Source of the DNA: Limnanthes douglasii subsp. nivea
Lineage: Eukaryota > Streptophyta > Magnoliopsida > Brassicales > Limnanthaceae
Direction: 5' to 3'
Length of the DNA stretch: 64,000 bases
Assembly (NCBI GenBank): GCA_036936605.1
Contig: JAUPFV010000001.1
Location: 348,513,081-348,577,080, forward strand
Position numbers and translations under genes: made by a program
Shown here: piece by piece, positions 32,424 through 43,449 of the stretch
Numbering within the stretch: the stretch's first letter is position 1
Layout: every line of letters begins with the position of its first letter
Notes under the pieces: model-generated
The model's input: only the letters and a program-made list of their open reading frames with translations
Told to the model about the DNA's origin: nothing
Database searches by the model: none

Positions 32424-33960
32424 ATGGCTAGGGAATGCTACAAAGCAGCGCTGGCCCCCAAGCAGTTGAAGGGGGTCGGATCCAAAAAAGAATAGCAGTA
32501 AGAGGGGCCTCCTTTGGATTCCGATCATTTTGATGATCCAAGGGAGTCACCTGGGTTCATGGTCCGTGATGAAGGCTTCGAGGACCATGCGTTCAGCCCT
32601 AGAAAGTCTCAAGATAGGAACAAGACTATCACAAGAGGTAAAATAAAGCTTACTCAGATTTATTTCAACCAAACTACATCTGTTTTCTTGGTGTACAGAA
32701 GACGTTATTGGGGTACCAGAAGAGATCATCTGTCACAGGCTGGCTATAGGGAACAGTGTCCGACCGATTATTCAAAAGCGAAGATCTTTTTCCCAAGATA
32801 AAACGGAAGATATAATGGCAGAGGTAGACTGTCTAACGAAAGTGGGCCACATCCGCGAATCATAACGGTAAGTGGCAAATGTGTGTAGACTTCACTGATC
32901 TGAATAGGGCTTTCCCTAAATATCCTTTTCTGGTCCCAAGAATAGATCAACTGGTGGACTCAACATCCAGAAATCGTTTATTGTCCTTTATGGATGCGTA
33001 CGCTGGTTACAATCAAATCCGGATGGACCCGAGGGATTATGAGAGCACGACTTTCATTAACGGAAGGGGTCTACACTGCTACAGATTTATGCCATTCGGA
33101 CTAAAGAATGCGGGGGTAACATACCAACGTTTAGTGAACAAGGTGTTCGAGAGTCAGATTGGCAGAAATGTGGAAGTCCATATTGATGAAATGTTAGTTA
33201 AAAGCCTCAGAGACGAGGATCATTTAGCTGACCTAGAAGAAACTTTCGCCAATCTGGCTAAAATAAATCTAAAGTTGACCCGAAAAAATGCACGTTTGAG
33301 GTAAGATCTGGAAAGTTCTTAGGCTACATAGTCAATGAGCAGGCATCAAAGCTGGTCCAATGCAATTGAATGCATTTTGTACTATGGATCCACCTAGAAC
33401 GATCAAGAAGGTGCAAATTTTAACCGGAAGGTTGGCTGCTTTAAACAGACTTATCTCCAGGTCATCGGATAAGTGTCCCCCTTTCTTCCAGGTGCCGAGG
33501 AAAGCGAATCGCTTTGATTGGACTCAAGAATGCTCCGATGCCTTTAATCACATCAAAAAACATCTTTCATCCCCAGAAGTACTGTCAAAGCCATGTCCGG
33601 GGGAAGATTTGTTCTTCTTCTTACTGATATCCAACTTCGCAATCAGCTCGGTTTTAGTCCGAGAAAAATCAAACGTTCCAAGACAAGTCTATTACGTAAG
33701 CAAAAGTATTTTTGGATGCAGAAAAGAGATACCTTAAGTTGGAAAAGCTAGCGCTTGCTCTAGTAACATCAGCTCGAAAGATGAGGCCCTACTTCCAAGC
33801 TCATTCAGTGGTGGTGCGAACATATTTTCCATTGAAAAATATGTTACAAAGACCCGATGGGTCCGGAAGGATGACTAAGTGGTCGGTAGAACTCGGGGAT
33901 TTCGATATCGAGTTCGAACCACAAACTGCAATCAAAGCACAGGCGCTAGCTAACTTTTTG
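32424..33960 (+). pseudogene. Tat-3 reverse transcriptase and RNase H
   Basis: 32424-32860 is the decayed linker. RT is read from MCVDFTDLNRAFPKYPF (32879), with FMDAYAGYNQIRMDP and, at 33175, VHIDEMLVKS in place of YIDDM: the second catalytic Asp is Glu. LTGRLAALNRLISR follows (33420). RNase H spans about 33600-33930, with DAEKRYLKLEKLALA (33715) and MTKWSVELGDFDIEF. Two frameshifts are visible (about 33300 and 33720). Confidence 0.85.
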
Positions 33961-34365
33961 GTGGAGTTTCATTCTGACAGGGATGTTGTGGACATGGAGG
34001 AAGAAAAGTCTGATCCTGAGTGGCAAGTCCGAACCGATGGGGGATCCAGCTCATCTGGATGCGGAGCATGAGTGCAACTAATCTCCCCGGATGATATTTC
34101 AATGTACCAGGCAATCCGACTCGAATTTCAGGCATCGAACAACGAGGCAGAGTACGAGGCGGCCCTGGGTGGATTACGACCTGTAAAGATTTATGGGGCT
34201 AAAAGGGTCAAGTTGATTAGTGATTCTCAACTTATGGCGAACCATGTTCTAGGGCGCTCAGAAGCAAAGAAATATTATCTGGTGAAGTATCTAGGAATTT
34301 TGAAGGCTTTGACCTTGGAATTTGAAATCGTCCGATTCGAACACGTTCACAGGACATGAAATTCA
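33961..34365 (+). pseudogene. Tat-3 archaeal-type RNase H (aRNH)
   Basis: RTDGGSSSSGCGA (34030), a stop at 34069-34071, then NNEAEYEAALGGL (34138), LISDSQLMANHVLGRSEA (34210) and FEHVHRT. The tail is frameshifted after 34359. It has the Tat-lineage arrangement as in Tat-1 and Tat-2. Confidence 0.85.
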
Positions 34366-35667
34366 GTGGCTGGTTCCTTGGATAAATCATCCTATTTAGA
34401 AGAATACTCGTGGATAGTGACTCAAGAAAATCCGTCGATAATCAAGGGATCCAAATCAGGGGAAGGTAGTATCAAAGCTTTCCAGATCTCCATAGCCTTA
34501 AGGCTTACGAGTATACGCTTTAAGGCTTACGAGTATGTAATCCTCAGAGATGTGCTGTATAAACGATCTTTTCATCGTCCCTTACTTCGCTGTTTAGGAA
34601 AGGATGAGTCACAACTAATACTCTCAGAGTTGCACGACGGGGAAGGGTCTGCGCACTGTGGATACAAAAAATTGATATGAAGAGTCCTTATGGCAGGATA
34701 TTATTGGCCAACCATCTCAGCGGACGCCAAAGAGTTGGTACAGAAATATGACACCTGTCAGCGATTCACTAATTCGATTCAATTTCCCAGAGTGCCTCTA
34801 GAGTCAATATCAGAATCTCTGCCCTTCGATCAATGAGGAATAGATCTAGTCGGACCACTTTATATGGCTTCAAGAGGACGTCAAACAATCATCGTTGCTA
34901 TGGACTATTTTTCCAAGTGGGTAGAGGCCGAAACACTAGCAGGAAAAAAGGCATAAAATGTGATCAAATTCATCATCTCCAACATCTGTTGCCTCTTTGG
35001 TATACCTAGGAAGATTATGATGGATAACGGCCCACAGTTCGACAACAATGAAATGAGAACTTTCTGCGTTTCCAAGAGGATACAAAAATGTTTTTCGACA
35101 CCGTTCCATCCCCAAGAGAACGGTCATATAGAAGAAACCAATCGAATAATCTTGGACGGACTAAGAAATAATTTAGAGGGCAAACCGGAGAAATGGCCAG
35201 AAGTGCCATGAGCTTACAGGACTACTCCTCGGACTGCAACACACGAGTCACCTTTCGCACTGGTGTACGAAATGGATGCAGTAGTGCCATCGGAAACAGT
35301 GTTCCCATATTTTCGACTGAGTGAGTATTCCGAGGAAGGGAATGACAAAGGAAAATGCACAGAGCTTGATTTGATAAAAGAAAAGAGAAGAATAGCACAG
35401 TTGAATTCCTTACACTATCAAACTTTAATGAGAATTTGTTACTCATCAAAGGTCAGAAGAAGAGAATTTGAGGTAGAAGATAGGGTCCTAAGAAAATTAT
35501 TCATGCACACGAAAGAAAAGAGACTCGGAAAACTCACCCCAAACTGGGAAGGTCCGTACACGGTCACAAAGAAGTTGAAACCAGGGACGTACCAATTAAA
35601 AGACAAAGAACGAAGAGATCTTCCTCATCTCTGGAATATTGAGCACCTAAAAGCTTATGTAGTTTGA
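34366..35667 (+). pseudogene. Tat-3 integrase
   Basis: The zinc-binding module includes SAHCGYKKL (34650) and a YDTCQRF half, whose first Cys is Tyr. The core has VAMDYFSKWVEA (34900), MMDNGPQFDNNE (35018) and GHIEETNRIILDG (35120), so the D,D,E residues are kept. The C-terminal part (35263-35667) is open for 134 codons and ends WNIEHLKAYVV. Stops at about 34678, 34834, 34956 and 35210 break the rest. Confidence 0.87.
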
Positions 35668-35718
35668 TTGTGTGATATGTAAATATTTTCTTTGTCAATT
35701 TATGTAAGTTCCGGTGGC

Positions 35719-35764
35719 ATACTCGTTCCTACCCTGGTGCCGCATGAAGGTTTTAATGAGGTGC
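35719..35764 (+). promoter_or_regulatory. Conserved post-integrase motif, Tat-3 copy
   Basis: CATACTCGTTCCTACCCTGG, then GAAGGTTTTAATGAGGTGCC after a short spacer, 52 bp past the integrase stop. Nearly identical to the Tat-2 copy although the surrounding sequence has diverged. Confidence 0.72.
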
Positions 35765-35816
35765 CTAAATAGGTGGCTTATATATCGAATCTTATTGCCT
35801 TCTTTAAAAACTAGAC

Positions 35817-36020
35817 TAAGTTCATCTTTTTGAACTCAAAACATACTCCAAAGAAGTTTGGACCAAAAAGTTCATCTTTTTGAACTCAAAACATCCACAA
35901 AAGAAGTTTGGACAAGAATGTTCATCTTTTTGAACTCAAAACATCCTCCTAAGAAGTTTGGACAAGAAACTTCATCTTTTTGAACTCAAAATATGAACCA
36001 AAGAACGTTTGAATAAAATA
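35817..36020. repeat. 51-bp tandem array with hairpin, in the Tat-3 convergent zone
   Basis: About four units of 50-51 bp. Each contains AGTTCATCTTTTTGAACT, a 6-bp-stem inverted repeat around a short T-rich loop, followed by CAAAACATCC and AAGAAGTTTGGACAAGAA. It lies between the stop of integrase (35667) and that of the antisense gene (36202). Repeat amplification at this place is known for Retand-type Tat elements. The remaining 180 bp before 36202 is non-coding. Confidence 0.85.
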
Positions 36021-36201
36021 ATTCAGTATTGAATCATAAGAAGAACAACATAAGGAGGAAACGATTAAGTAAAATGTCACACTAAGAATACATCACTGAA
36101 CGCTCCAATAACTAGGAGAATATTACACAAAAGTTTCTTGTGGCAGGGTTCAAAGAATGAACGAGTAAACAAAAAATGAGGAAGGAACTACCTAGTACAT
36201 G

Positions 36202-39200
36202 CTAATCGGATACAAAATTTTCTTTACTACCAGCAGGGGAATCCGACTCCGATGAAGAGCTTTCCGAATCCTCACTAGATTCAGGGTCCTCCATGGACAC
36301 TCCGGGTGGGCGATGCTGCTCAATAACCCGAGTCCAAAGGCTACCAAGGTGTAAATCCGGGAACCGTTTATGCATCTCCATTACCATTGCAGACCTCAGC
36401 TTAGGATCCCTCTCTTCAAGACGAACAACGATCTTAGCAACATACTCATCAAGACATTCTTTCTTCTTAGCCTCGAAGTTTTTCTTCAAGTTTTCGTTCT
36501 CCACCGATAGCTTCTCGACGTCTTGAACAACATTCTCAAAATAAACCTTTATTTTGCAATAGCCTTCAACAAGACCATCTACCGTTGTGTCACGCTCAAC
36601 ATCCTTGGCAATAAACTTCTGCATTTTATCATCAAATTTAGTATTTTCCTCGGACAGTTCAGTCCCAAGGGAAGTGATGGTAGTCAAGTGGTCCTCAGAG
36701 GTCTTTTTCTCCTTAGCCAATTCATCAGTCAGTTCTTTAACTCTCTTCTTTAGCTCCTCGAACTCGAAAGATAGAGTTTGTACCTTGGCGGTCATTTCCA
36801 ATGTCTTGGCTAACTCATCTTTTAGCTCATTCACTTATTTCTTCAAGTTATCGGACTCAGATACTAGGCTTTCCACTTTGGAGGATATCTCAGTCTGTTC
36901 GGCAACCTGATCGGTCAAGTCCTTCACTTTGTCTTTCAATTCGGAGACCTCAAAAGTTAGGGCTTTTACCTCTGCCCTCCTCTCAATAAATTCTTCTTGA
37001 TAACGATCCTTCCGATTCGCTTTGCGTTCCAGTAGGACAGCCGCGTGCAGTAATTTGTTCAACTCGTTCGCCACATAGTCATTAGCATACACATCAAAGT
37101 AAGAAAAGGTCTATGAAGGGTACCTTTTCTCGTCGGAGTCACCTTCTTGAGCTTTCCTTCATGTGGAGACAAATTCTCCACCGGAGTCCGAGTCGACAAT
37201 CACAAACTTTTTGGACAAGGGCAGACTCAGACGATTAGTGTTGTCACTTTCCCCTCCACTCTTAACAATCTTTTTCTTCTTCTCCTCAGCCGTAAATCTC
37301 TGCGGCATTGTGGCACCAGCCCGACCTTGGGGCCTAGTCTCAACCATGTGGTCAGCTTCACTTGACCTGTTTTTAGGATCAGAGGTTGGGGAGAATGCTT
37401 GAGGACCGAGGGGGGCTTCCTGTTGAGGTTCCGATGACCTCACATCCGGGGGAAAGCCTACTTGGATGTCATCATGATCACCCGGAGCTCCTGTTGAAGG
37501 ACTACCTTGCATCCTTTCTTGAGGACCTCCCTGAGCCTCGGGTTGAGAACCCTCCTGAGCATTGACCCTCCTCTTCTCGGGAGCGTCTTCTTCAGACTCG
37601 GCATCCTCCTCAGTTTCTTCTTCCTCACCTTCCTCGAGTTTTTCGGTATCTTGGTGACTCGGAGCTCAGGCCCGAGTAAGGAGGTAAAAATCATTATCCA
37701 AGCGATCTAAACACTTAAGGACATCGTCGCTCAGAGGAGGCACCATAAGTTTTGAGGTAGTCTTCTTCTCACTAAGATCGCACCGCCACAGATTACACTT
37801 GGAAAAGTTCATAGGAAGAAAGCTTTGGTGGAACTTGTAATCACAGTGCTCACCTGCCCATGCACTTAGCTTCTCAAAGATAGCATTACCGGATTTAGCA
37901 TGACGCTTAAAGGACTTAGCAATTTCTTTCATAGCTGAAAAAAACACAAAGTCAGGATTTACTGAACCTGGCGACTCGGAAAAAAATTTAGGTGAGAGTA
38001 CTTGTCCGGTCCACTTCAGCGTCAACTGATGAGGAAGGTCTTCAGAGTTTTCAAATCTGGTCTCCCATAACCTGGAAATGAACAAAAAATGTTGCTTCCA
38101 CTTCTTGTCGGCCTCCTAGAAAATCCTTTGTCACTTTAAGATTCCTAGCAAAGCCAAGTGAATAGAAGGGATAGTGAAAAGTTTTGGCTACACCCGAGAC
38201 GAAAATGAGTTGTTCCATGGTGAAAGCGTTCTCGGAAAGCCTCGAAGTCATAATGCAGGCGATGAGGGTGTACCATATGTTTGCACCAGCCTGAGAAGCG
38301 GAAAAAGTACGACTATGTGAGAGTAGTCGGTCAGGAGAGGATCGAGGGGCAGTCGGAGACCCCAGTTAATCAGCTCCATATAAAACACTAACTCATTGTT
38401 CCGAACTGATAGAGGCGTCTCACCAACAGTAGGAAATCAGATAGTGATGTTTATAGGGATACCCCATCGATGCCTTAGCTTGGCCTCCTCGGTCGGATGA
38501 AAATATTTATACTTCACCTTGAACAGAGCCAAAAGATGTTTAGCTTCGGTACCGTGGAGATTTTCGTCCAGGATATCTTCAAAATTCGAGGGCAAACCTG
38601 TGGAACGCTTTTTCTTTTTCTTACTCTTTACCACAGAAGTCTCACCTTGGTGAGGGGAAGATTAGTCGCAGGTTCCGAGGGAGGAGCCAGAGCATCATCA
38701 TCCGGGGAGGGAACATCAACATGAATAACTCGAAGAGGCTTTGCCTCAACCACCACGACGTCATGATTCTCCTTGTCATCATCAGGGTCGTCGGATAAAT
38801 TCTTCTCTTGCACCCCTGAGATGGGAGTGATAGACGATTCGGGCCGAGTCCCCGTTGGCAAAGTTTTCCTAGGGCTAACATTTGGCGTTCTTTGAGGAGA
38901 GCCTTGAGGGGTTGTTGGAGGAGTCGAACCTGAGGAGGGGATCCTTATCCAGAACGATTTGGTGGCTGGATCGGGCGATCTTTTTCGTTTAGCTCTGTCT
39001 CTGTTTTCTTTAGCCGGCGGTCTTTCTCTCTTATCACCCATTACGATGAAGGGAGAAGGTCGAGAAAGAAAATTTGAGGGACTTGGAGAAGCAGAAAGAT
39101 CAACCCCACCACTTGAAAGGTGTGCTTGAATTGGGGAGGATGCAATAAGGCTGATGGAGTGTTCGAGGATCAGAGCCCAGTTGTCTCGAAAAATGGATTC

Positions 39201-39323
39201 CCAAATCTCTACAGGGGAAGGATGTTCTCTTGCACCAGCAGATCTGCGAGTACCAATCCGATTAGAAATGTTGAACCAACTTCAAATCTTGTACCTTTCA
39301 AGATTGATGAATTTGTCAGGCAT
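36202..39323 (-). pseudogene. Tat-3 antisense gene (putative gypsy-type transposase-like protein)
   Basis: The likely start is ATG 39323 (MPDKFINLERYKI), about 113 bp downstream of a TATA box; a TGA follows at codon 14. RPSPFIVMGDKRER at about 39050 aligns with PSPFIAMG of Tat-2. The globular part holds INWGLRLPLDPLL (about 38360), SRLSENAFTMEQL (38240), LSAWAGEHCDYKFHQSF (37870) and NFSKCNLW. Ser/Pro/Glu-rich sequence follows, then a long Leu/Lys/Glu coiled coil (37090-36300), and the tail is Ser/Asp/Glu-rich. Several frameshifts. A polypyrimidine-AG (37935) lies where Tat-1 and Tat-2 have an intron, with a GT at 38001, but splicing there would break the present frame. Confidence 0.75.
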
Positions 39324-39430
39324 GAAAATGCAAAGCAAGAAGTTTGTTTAGGCACAGTCTCTCTCACTCTCTAGAATAAACTTTTTCGAAAGAAAATCAG
39401 AAACCTTTATTCAGGAAAAGGATTGAGTAC

Positions 39431-39440
39431 TTATAGGCAA
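39431..39440 (-). promoter_or_regulatory. TATA-like box for the Tat-3 antisense gene
   Basis: CCTATAAGTA on the minus strand, about 110 bp upstream of ATG 39323. Distance and setting match the boxes of Tat-2 and Tat-5. The sequence is a weaker match to the TATA consensus. Confidence 0.45.
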
Positions 39441-39736
39441 GGGAAATAGAAGACGAAATAAAACAGCGAAATAAAACATGCGCGTCTGACATAAATGATT
39501 ACTTAGGTGACATCAGCATGACTAAGAGGTGAGGTCAGCAGAGCGAAATATCCGATCCGAACGGGGTAACGAAGAATCCGACCTGACCTTATCAAAACTC
39601 TACTTAAAAGCAGGAAATCTGACTACGATAATGGCGATATCCGATCCGAATGAGGTAACGTAGATTCCGATTGGAACGCTATAAGACAAAAATTGAAGTC
39701 CACATCCAGAGAACTGCACATGGATTGAGGGGCTAC

Positions 39737-40146
39737 TGATAAGGGAAGGAAAATAGAGGTGGTTAACATGTAATTTAACTCATAAATAAGATTAAGGTCC
39801 ATGTATTTAGTGACTAAGGACTAAAGTAAAGCACACATAAGTAATAGGGGGCTTAAATGATAGTCCCTAAGAAGTTGTTTGTAAATAGTCAAATAGTGGG
39901 GTAAGAAATCCACTCTTACAGTGGTAGATATGTAATTTTACCATTTACCTCATTTACTATATAAAGGACATTCCCTTTTGGGAAAAAGGGCCGATGATTG
40001 ATCAATAATTACAACATTTTTTTTGTCTCTTCCTTTTCTAGTAATCCACTGTTCGCTGTCACATCACACAAATATTCTCTAGTCCGACCCTCTCACACGA
40101 ACATCTTCGCTCCTGAGTCTCACTAAATTTTCACTGAGCTCATTAC
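39737..40146 (+). repeat. Tat-3 3' LTR
   Basis: Starts TGATAAGGGAAGG immediately after the purine tract GATTGAGGGGCTAC. A TATA box (CTATATAAAGG, about 39957) lies on the plus strand, as expected for a plus-orientated LTR. The end at about 40146 (TCATTACA) is chosen because the Tat-4 antisense frame starts 22 bp later; it is approximate. Confidence 0.7.
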
Positions 40147-40167
40147 ATCCAATACCTATAATCATAT

Positions 40168-42740
40168 GACAAACAAAGAACATCAACTTTTTAGAATCGA
40201 GTACGATTTTCTTAATAATGTTGCTACTCACATTCTTGAACCTGGTGAATTACCTCATCAAAATGGGAAAGACGAAACATTTTTATTTACTACTATATTT
40301 CACTAGGGTGTTCAATTTACTATTCCTTGGTTAGTCCATGATTTTTTCAGATATGTTCGTTATGTCTTACCCGACTAACTACCAATGGATGTTGCACAAT
40401 ACTTACCAATCAAATTAGTTAAAGAAAAATATTTATACATCTTCCAACCTTGATTTATATATCGAGATTTTGAAACTCCAAAACCCCGATATTGTTATTA
40501 TCTATTAAATGTTATAATAAAATTGCAAATTTACCCACTACTAACCATCAATGGAAACACCTTTTTATTTTTGTAATCGAGAATTAGGAATCACAAATTA
40601 AAAGAGAATATGGTCAAGTCGGATGAAGGTGGATGAATACACAGAATATATTATCAATTTAGTTTGATTTTGGCTTTATTTCTTGTTGCATGCTTCACTG
40701 ACACTTCCCTTGCGTGTGCTACTCTTTTACGGTTTTTGGTGAATAACAACAACTATTTAGGAAGATTTATGCAGGCAATGATATAAATACTTTTACCTAT
40801 GGTGGTAAAGTTACCATTACTTTGACCGGAGATGAAGCTACTCTTGATGAACTTCAAGGTGTACTTATTCAGCTTTTCTATAATCAAAATAAGTTTGGGC
40901 TCATAGTGAATGTTTCTAATAAGAAAAAATCAAAAGATACCGATGATACTTCTCCTAGCAAGGTCGTTTGCGAGAAAAAATAACTCAGCCATGATGCAGA
41001 ATCCGCTGCCAAGATGATAATCTCGACGATCCTCAAGATAACCTCATCTACAGAAAAAAGAAAAGTGACCGTACTATAAATCTCCCTCACCTTAATGACA
41101 GTCTTGGCCCTTCTTAAGATGACCTTATACAATCAGAAGGGCTTCTGAAGAAAAATATACGAATACTCACAAAAGGTGGGAACCTTATTTTCAAGCAGAA
41201 ATTGTTTTCCATCTCAGATGTAGTCCTTTCTCTCAATAAGAAAAATATATATACTTTTGATATAATATCTATTATTAACAAGACCACTACCTCAACTTCT
41301 GATGAAGTCTTTGTTAAAAAAAATGTTTTTGTTTCTAACACAATCTTTGCTATTAACGAGAATAATATTGTCTCTGCTAATGAAATTATTGTTACCAACA
41401 AGACACTCATTTCCAGTTTGTTTAATGGGAAGAAAACCAAAGAAATATTGGCAGATCCAACGCACCTACTACCTTAGATTCTTAGCAAGGAAGAGATAAA
41501 GAAGTGTCATTTGCAGAACCTTTGAATCATAACCATGACCAAGATAACACTCCCATTGTTACTTCCCTTACTGTCGAACAAACTTCCCTTTTTGATACTC
41601 AACAACGTCCTACTTCTATAGACATTCCAACTCAAACACTGTTGATGCTTTGCCAACTCAAATATTGTCCCAACATGTATTATGATACCATGAGTATGAC
41701 AAACATTTTACAACGACAACTTAAAATTGAAATAGAGGTTCGTTTTTGTTATTATATTCTCTTAAATCTTTCTTGATAAACATTTTGTTTATTTTTTCTT
41801 TTATTATTCTTTTTTAGAGTCATCACGACTCGATAATACTTGTTTATTAAAATATAACCCCATAGGATATCAAACCACTTGATACTTTCAAGTTGTAACC
41901 TATGATGTTTGGATCTATTAAATAACTTAGCAAAGACTTATGAAACTTTCAAAGATGATATTTAGGTTTAAAGAAAAAAATTGACAAACTAACGAATAAC
42001 AAACTTGAAAATGATGACTTGATTGTTAATTTATGTGTCGAAAGGAATTCCAAAAGGCTTCTTAAGTTGCTCAAGACACTGGGAAAATTACTCAACTTAA
42101 TTTCTCAAAATATAAGTATGGCTTCTCAAAATCTTGGTCTCATCGGTCAAATCGACATTTTGTCTACCAAAATCATCACAATAACTAATGAAAAATTTAC
42201 TTTAGAATTTAAAAACGTTATTTTAGAATATGAAAATAGTGCTTAAAATAGAACATTGCAATTTTCAAGAAAACTTGAGAATTTGAAAATAAAAACAATT
42301 GAAGAAATCAAATAATCCATGAGATGTGGAAATAAGAACGAGATATGGTCGTTGCAAAAAGTCTGTTTGGAAGGATTCAAAAGGGTGTTATCTTAAAAAA
42401 ATCCTAACAATAACTTGGGCGATCTCAAGTATTTAGTACCTAAGGACAAACATCTTGGTTCATCATGCAAATAAGAAATGGAAGGAATTGAAGACAAAAC
42501 ACATGATAAGAAGTAATTATTGCATAAAGAAAACACATTGACAAATGGATCACCAATGTACCTCTTATTGGCAAAAATGATGAAAATGTCATCAATATAC
42601 CTCGACCTTGTACTGGTCAAGCTGACGGTGTCGTTACCGAAAAAAACTATTCACCTCGTACTAGTTGATATAACAAGATTATTAATGAAAGAAAATCATT
42701 ACTTTAGTAAACTACTTGTTTATTTCGTGGTTCTTTCTTG
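40168..42740 (+). pseudogene. Tat-4 antisense gene, strongly decayed
   Basis: From ATG 40168 the frame gives MTNKEHQLFRIEYDFL, then GVQFTIPWLVHDFFRYVRYV, which has the spacing of the FPLDPEIVRYFHLI block of the other antisense proteins. Later parts are low-complexity and Asn/Lys-rich, with weak coiled-coil character (42019-42246). An intron-like GTTCG...TTCTTTTTTAG lies at about 41736-41816. Many stops. Position and orientation relative to the integrase remnant match the antisense genes of Tat-1 to Tat-3; sequence support is weak, so this could be a different extra ORF. Confidence 0.45.
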
Positions 42741-42898
42741 ATGTGATTTTTATGTTTTGTACTTAACTTTAAATTGTGATCAATTTTTCTTTCTATCTTA
42801 CTTATCTTTATTTTGGCTACGTGTTTTTTTATTTTCGTTATGGGGTCGGTAATATTATCTTATGTTTTTTACTATTGAGTCATGATACACTATGACCA

Positions 42899-43135
42899 CT
42901 TGTGCAACATTATGGCGTAGTAGCTTTAGGTTTGGTTTATTAATCATTTTCATTACGTTGAAATTTTAAGTCACGACTTAATATTCCCATTTGCGTAACC
43001 TTATGGTCTTTCGACCTTAGGTTTGGTTTATTTATCATTTTCGAAAATTTGACATTTTAAGTGAGAGCTTAATGTCATCACTTGCGTAGCCTTATGGTTT
43101 TTTAACCTTAAGCTTGGTTTATTAACCATGTTCAG
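42899..43135. repeat. ~90-bp tandem array in the Tat-4 convergent zone
   Basis: Nearly three units share TTGCGTA(A/G)CCTTATGG, then CCTTAGGTTTGGTTTATT and a TTTTAAGT(C/G)A(C/G)GACTTAAT-like end. It lies between the antisense gene and the integrase remnant, the same place as the 51-bp array of Tat-3, but the sequences are unrelated. Confidence 0.75.
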
Positions 43136-43388
43136 TTACTTATCATTATATACACCCTTTTTATATTATTTTTTGCTTGTTTATCAATTTTTTATAACTC
43201 ATATAACTATTTTTTATTAAATAAATTTTATCATTAAACTCAAATATTTATCTTTATTAACTACTTTGTCTTTTCGTATATTTGTCGGAATCGAATATCT
43301 GTCTTTCTCTCGAGGTTTTTATTTTCGAATATAATAAGAAAAAAATATTACAAAGGAAAAATTATTTATTAATAAATTGGTTTAAAAT

Positions 43389-43437
43389 GTGACTCATTAA
43401 AAAACCCTCTCACGCCACCAGAAGGGAAAAAGAATGC
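43389..43437 (-). promoter_or_regulatory. Conserved post-integrase motif, Tat-4 copy
   Basis: On the minus strand: GCATTCTTTTTCCCTTCTGG, TGGCGTGAGAGG, then TTTTTTAATGAGTCAC. It is the most divergent of the four copies, but both blocks and their spacing are recognisable, 10-20 bp past the integrase remnant. Confidence 0.55.
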
Positions 43438-43449
43438 ACAACCATATTT

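Larger units (their letters stand above)
31730..40146 (+). mobile_element. Tat-3: 5'-truncated Tat-lineage LTR retrotransposon
   Basis: Begins at the very end of gag (about 31740) and runs through protease, RT, RNase H, aRNH and integrase (to 35667). A 51-bp tandem array follows, then the antisense gene on the minus strand (36202-39323), a purine tract and the 3' LTR (39737 to about 40146). It has no 5' LTR and almost no gag. It belongs to a different Tat family from Tat-1 and Tat-2. Both boundaries are approximate. Confidence 0.85.

Noticed and set aside
22204..35667. Plant pararetrovirus origin of the RT-bearing regions
   Set aside because: Integrase, LTRs, an archaeal-type RNase H and gag of Tat type are present and no movement or coat protein is seen; these are LTR retrotransposons.
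39737..40146. LTR taken as belonging to Tat-4
   Set aside because: The purine tract, TGATAAGG start and TATA box are all in plus orientation, which fits Tat-3. Tat-4 is in minus orientation and its antisense frame starts only 22 bp away, leaving no room for its own 3' zone.
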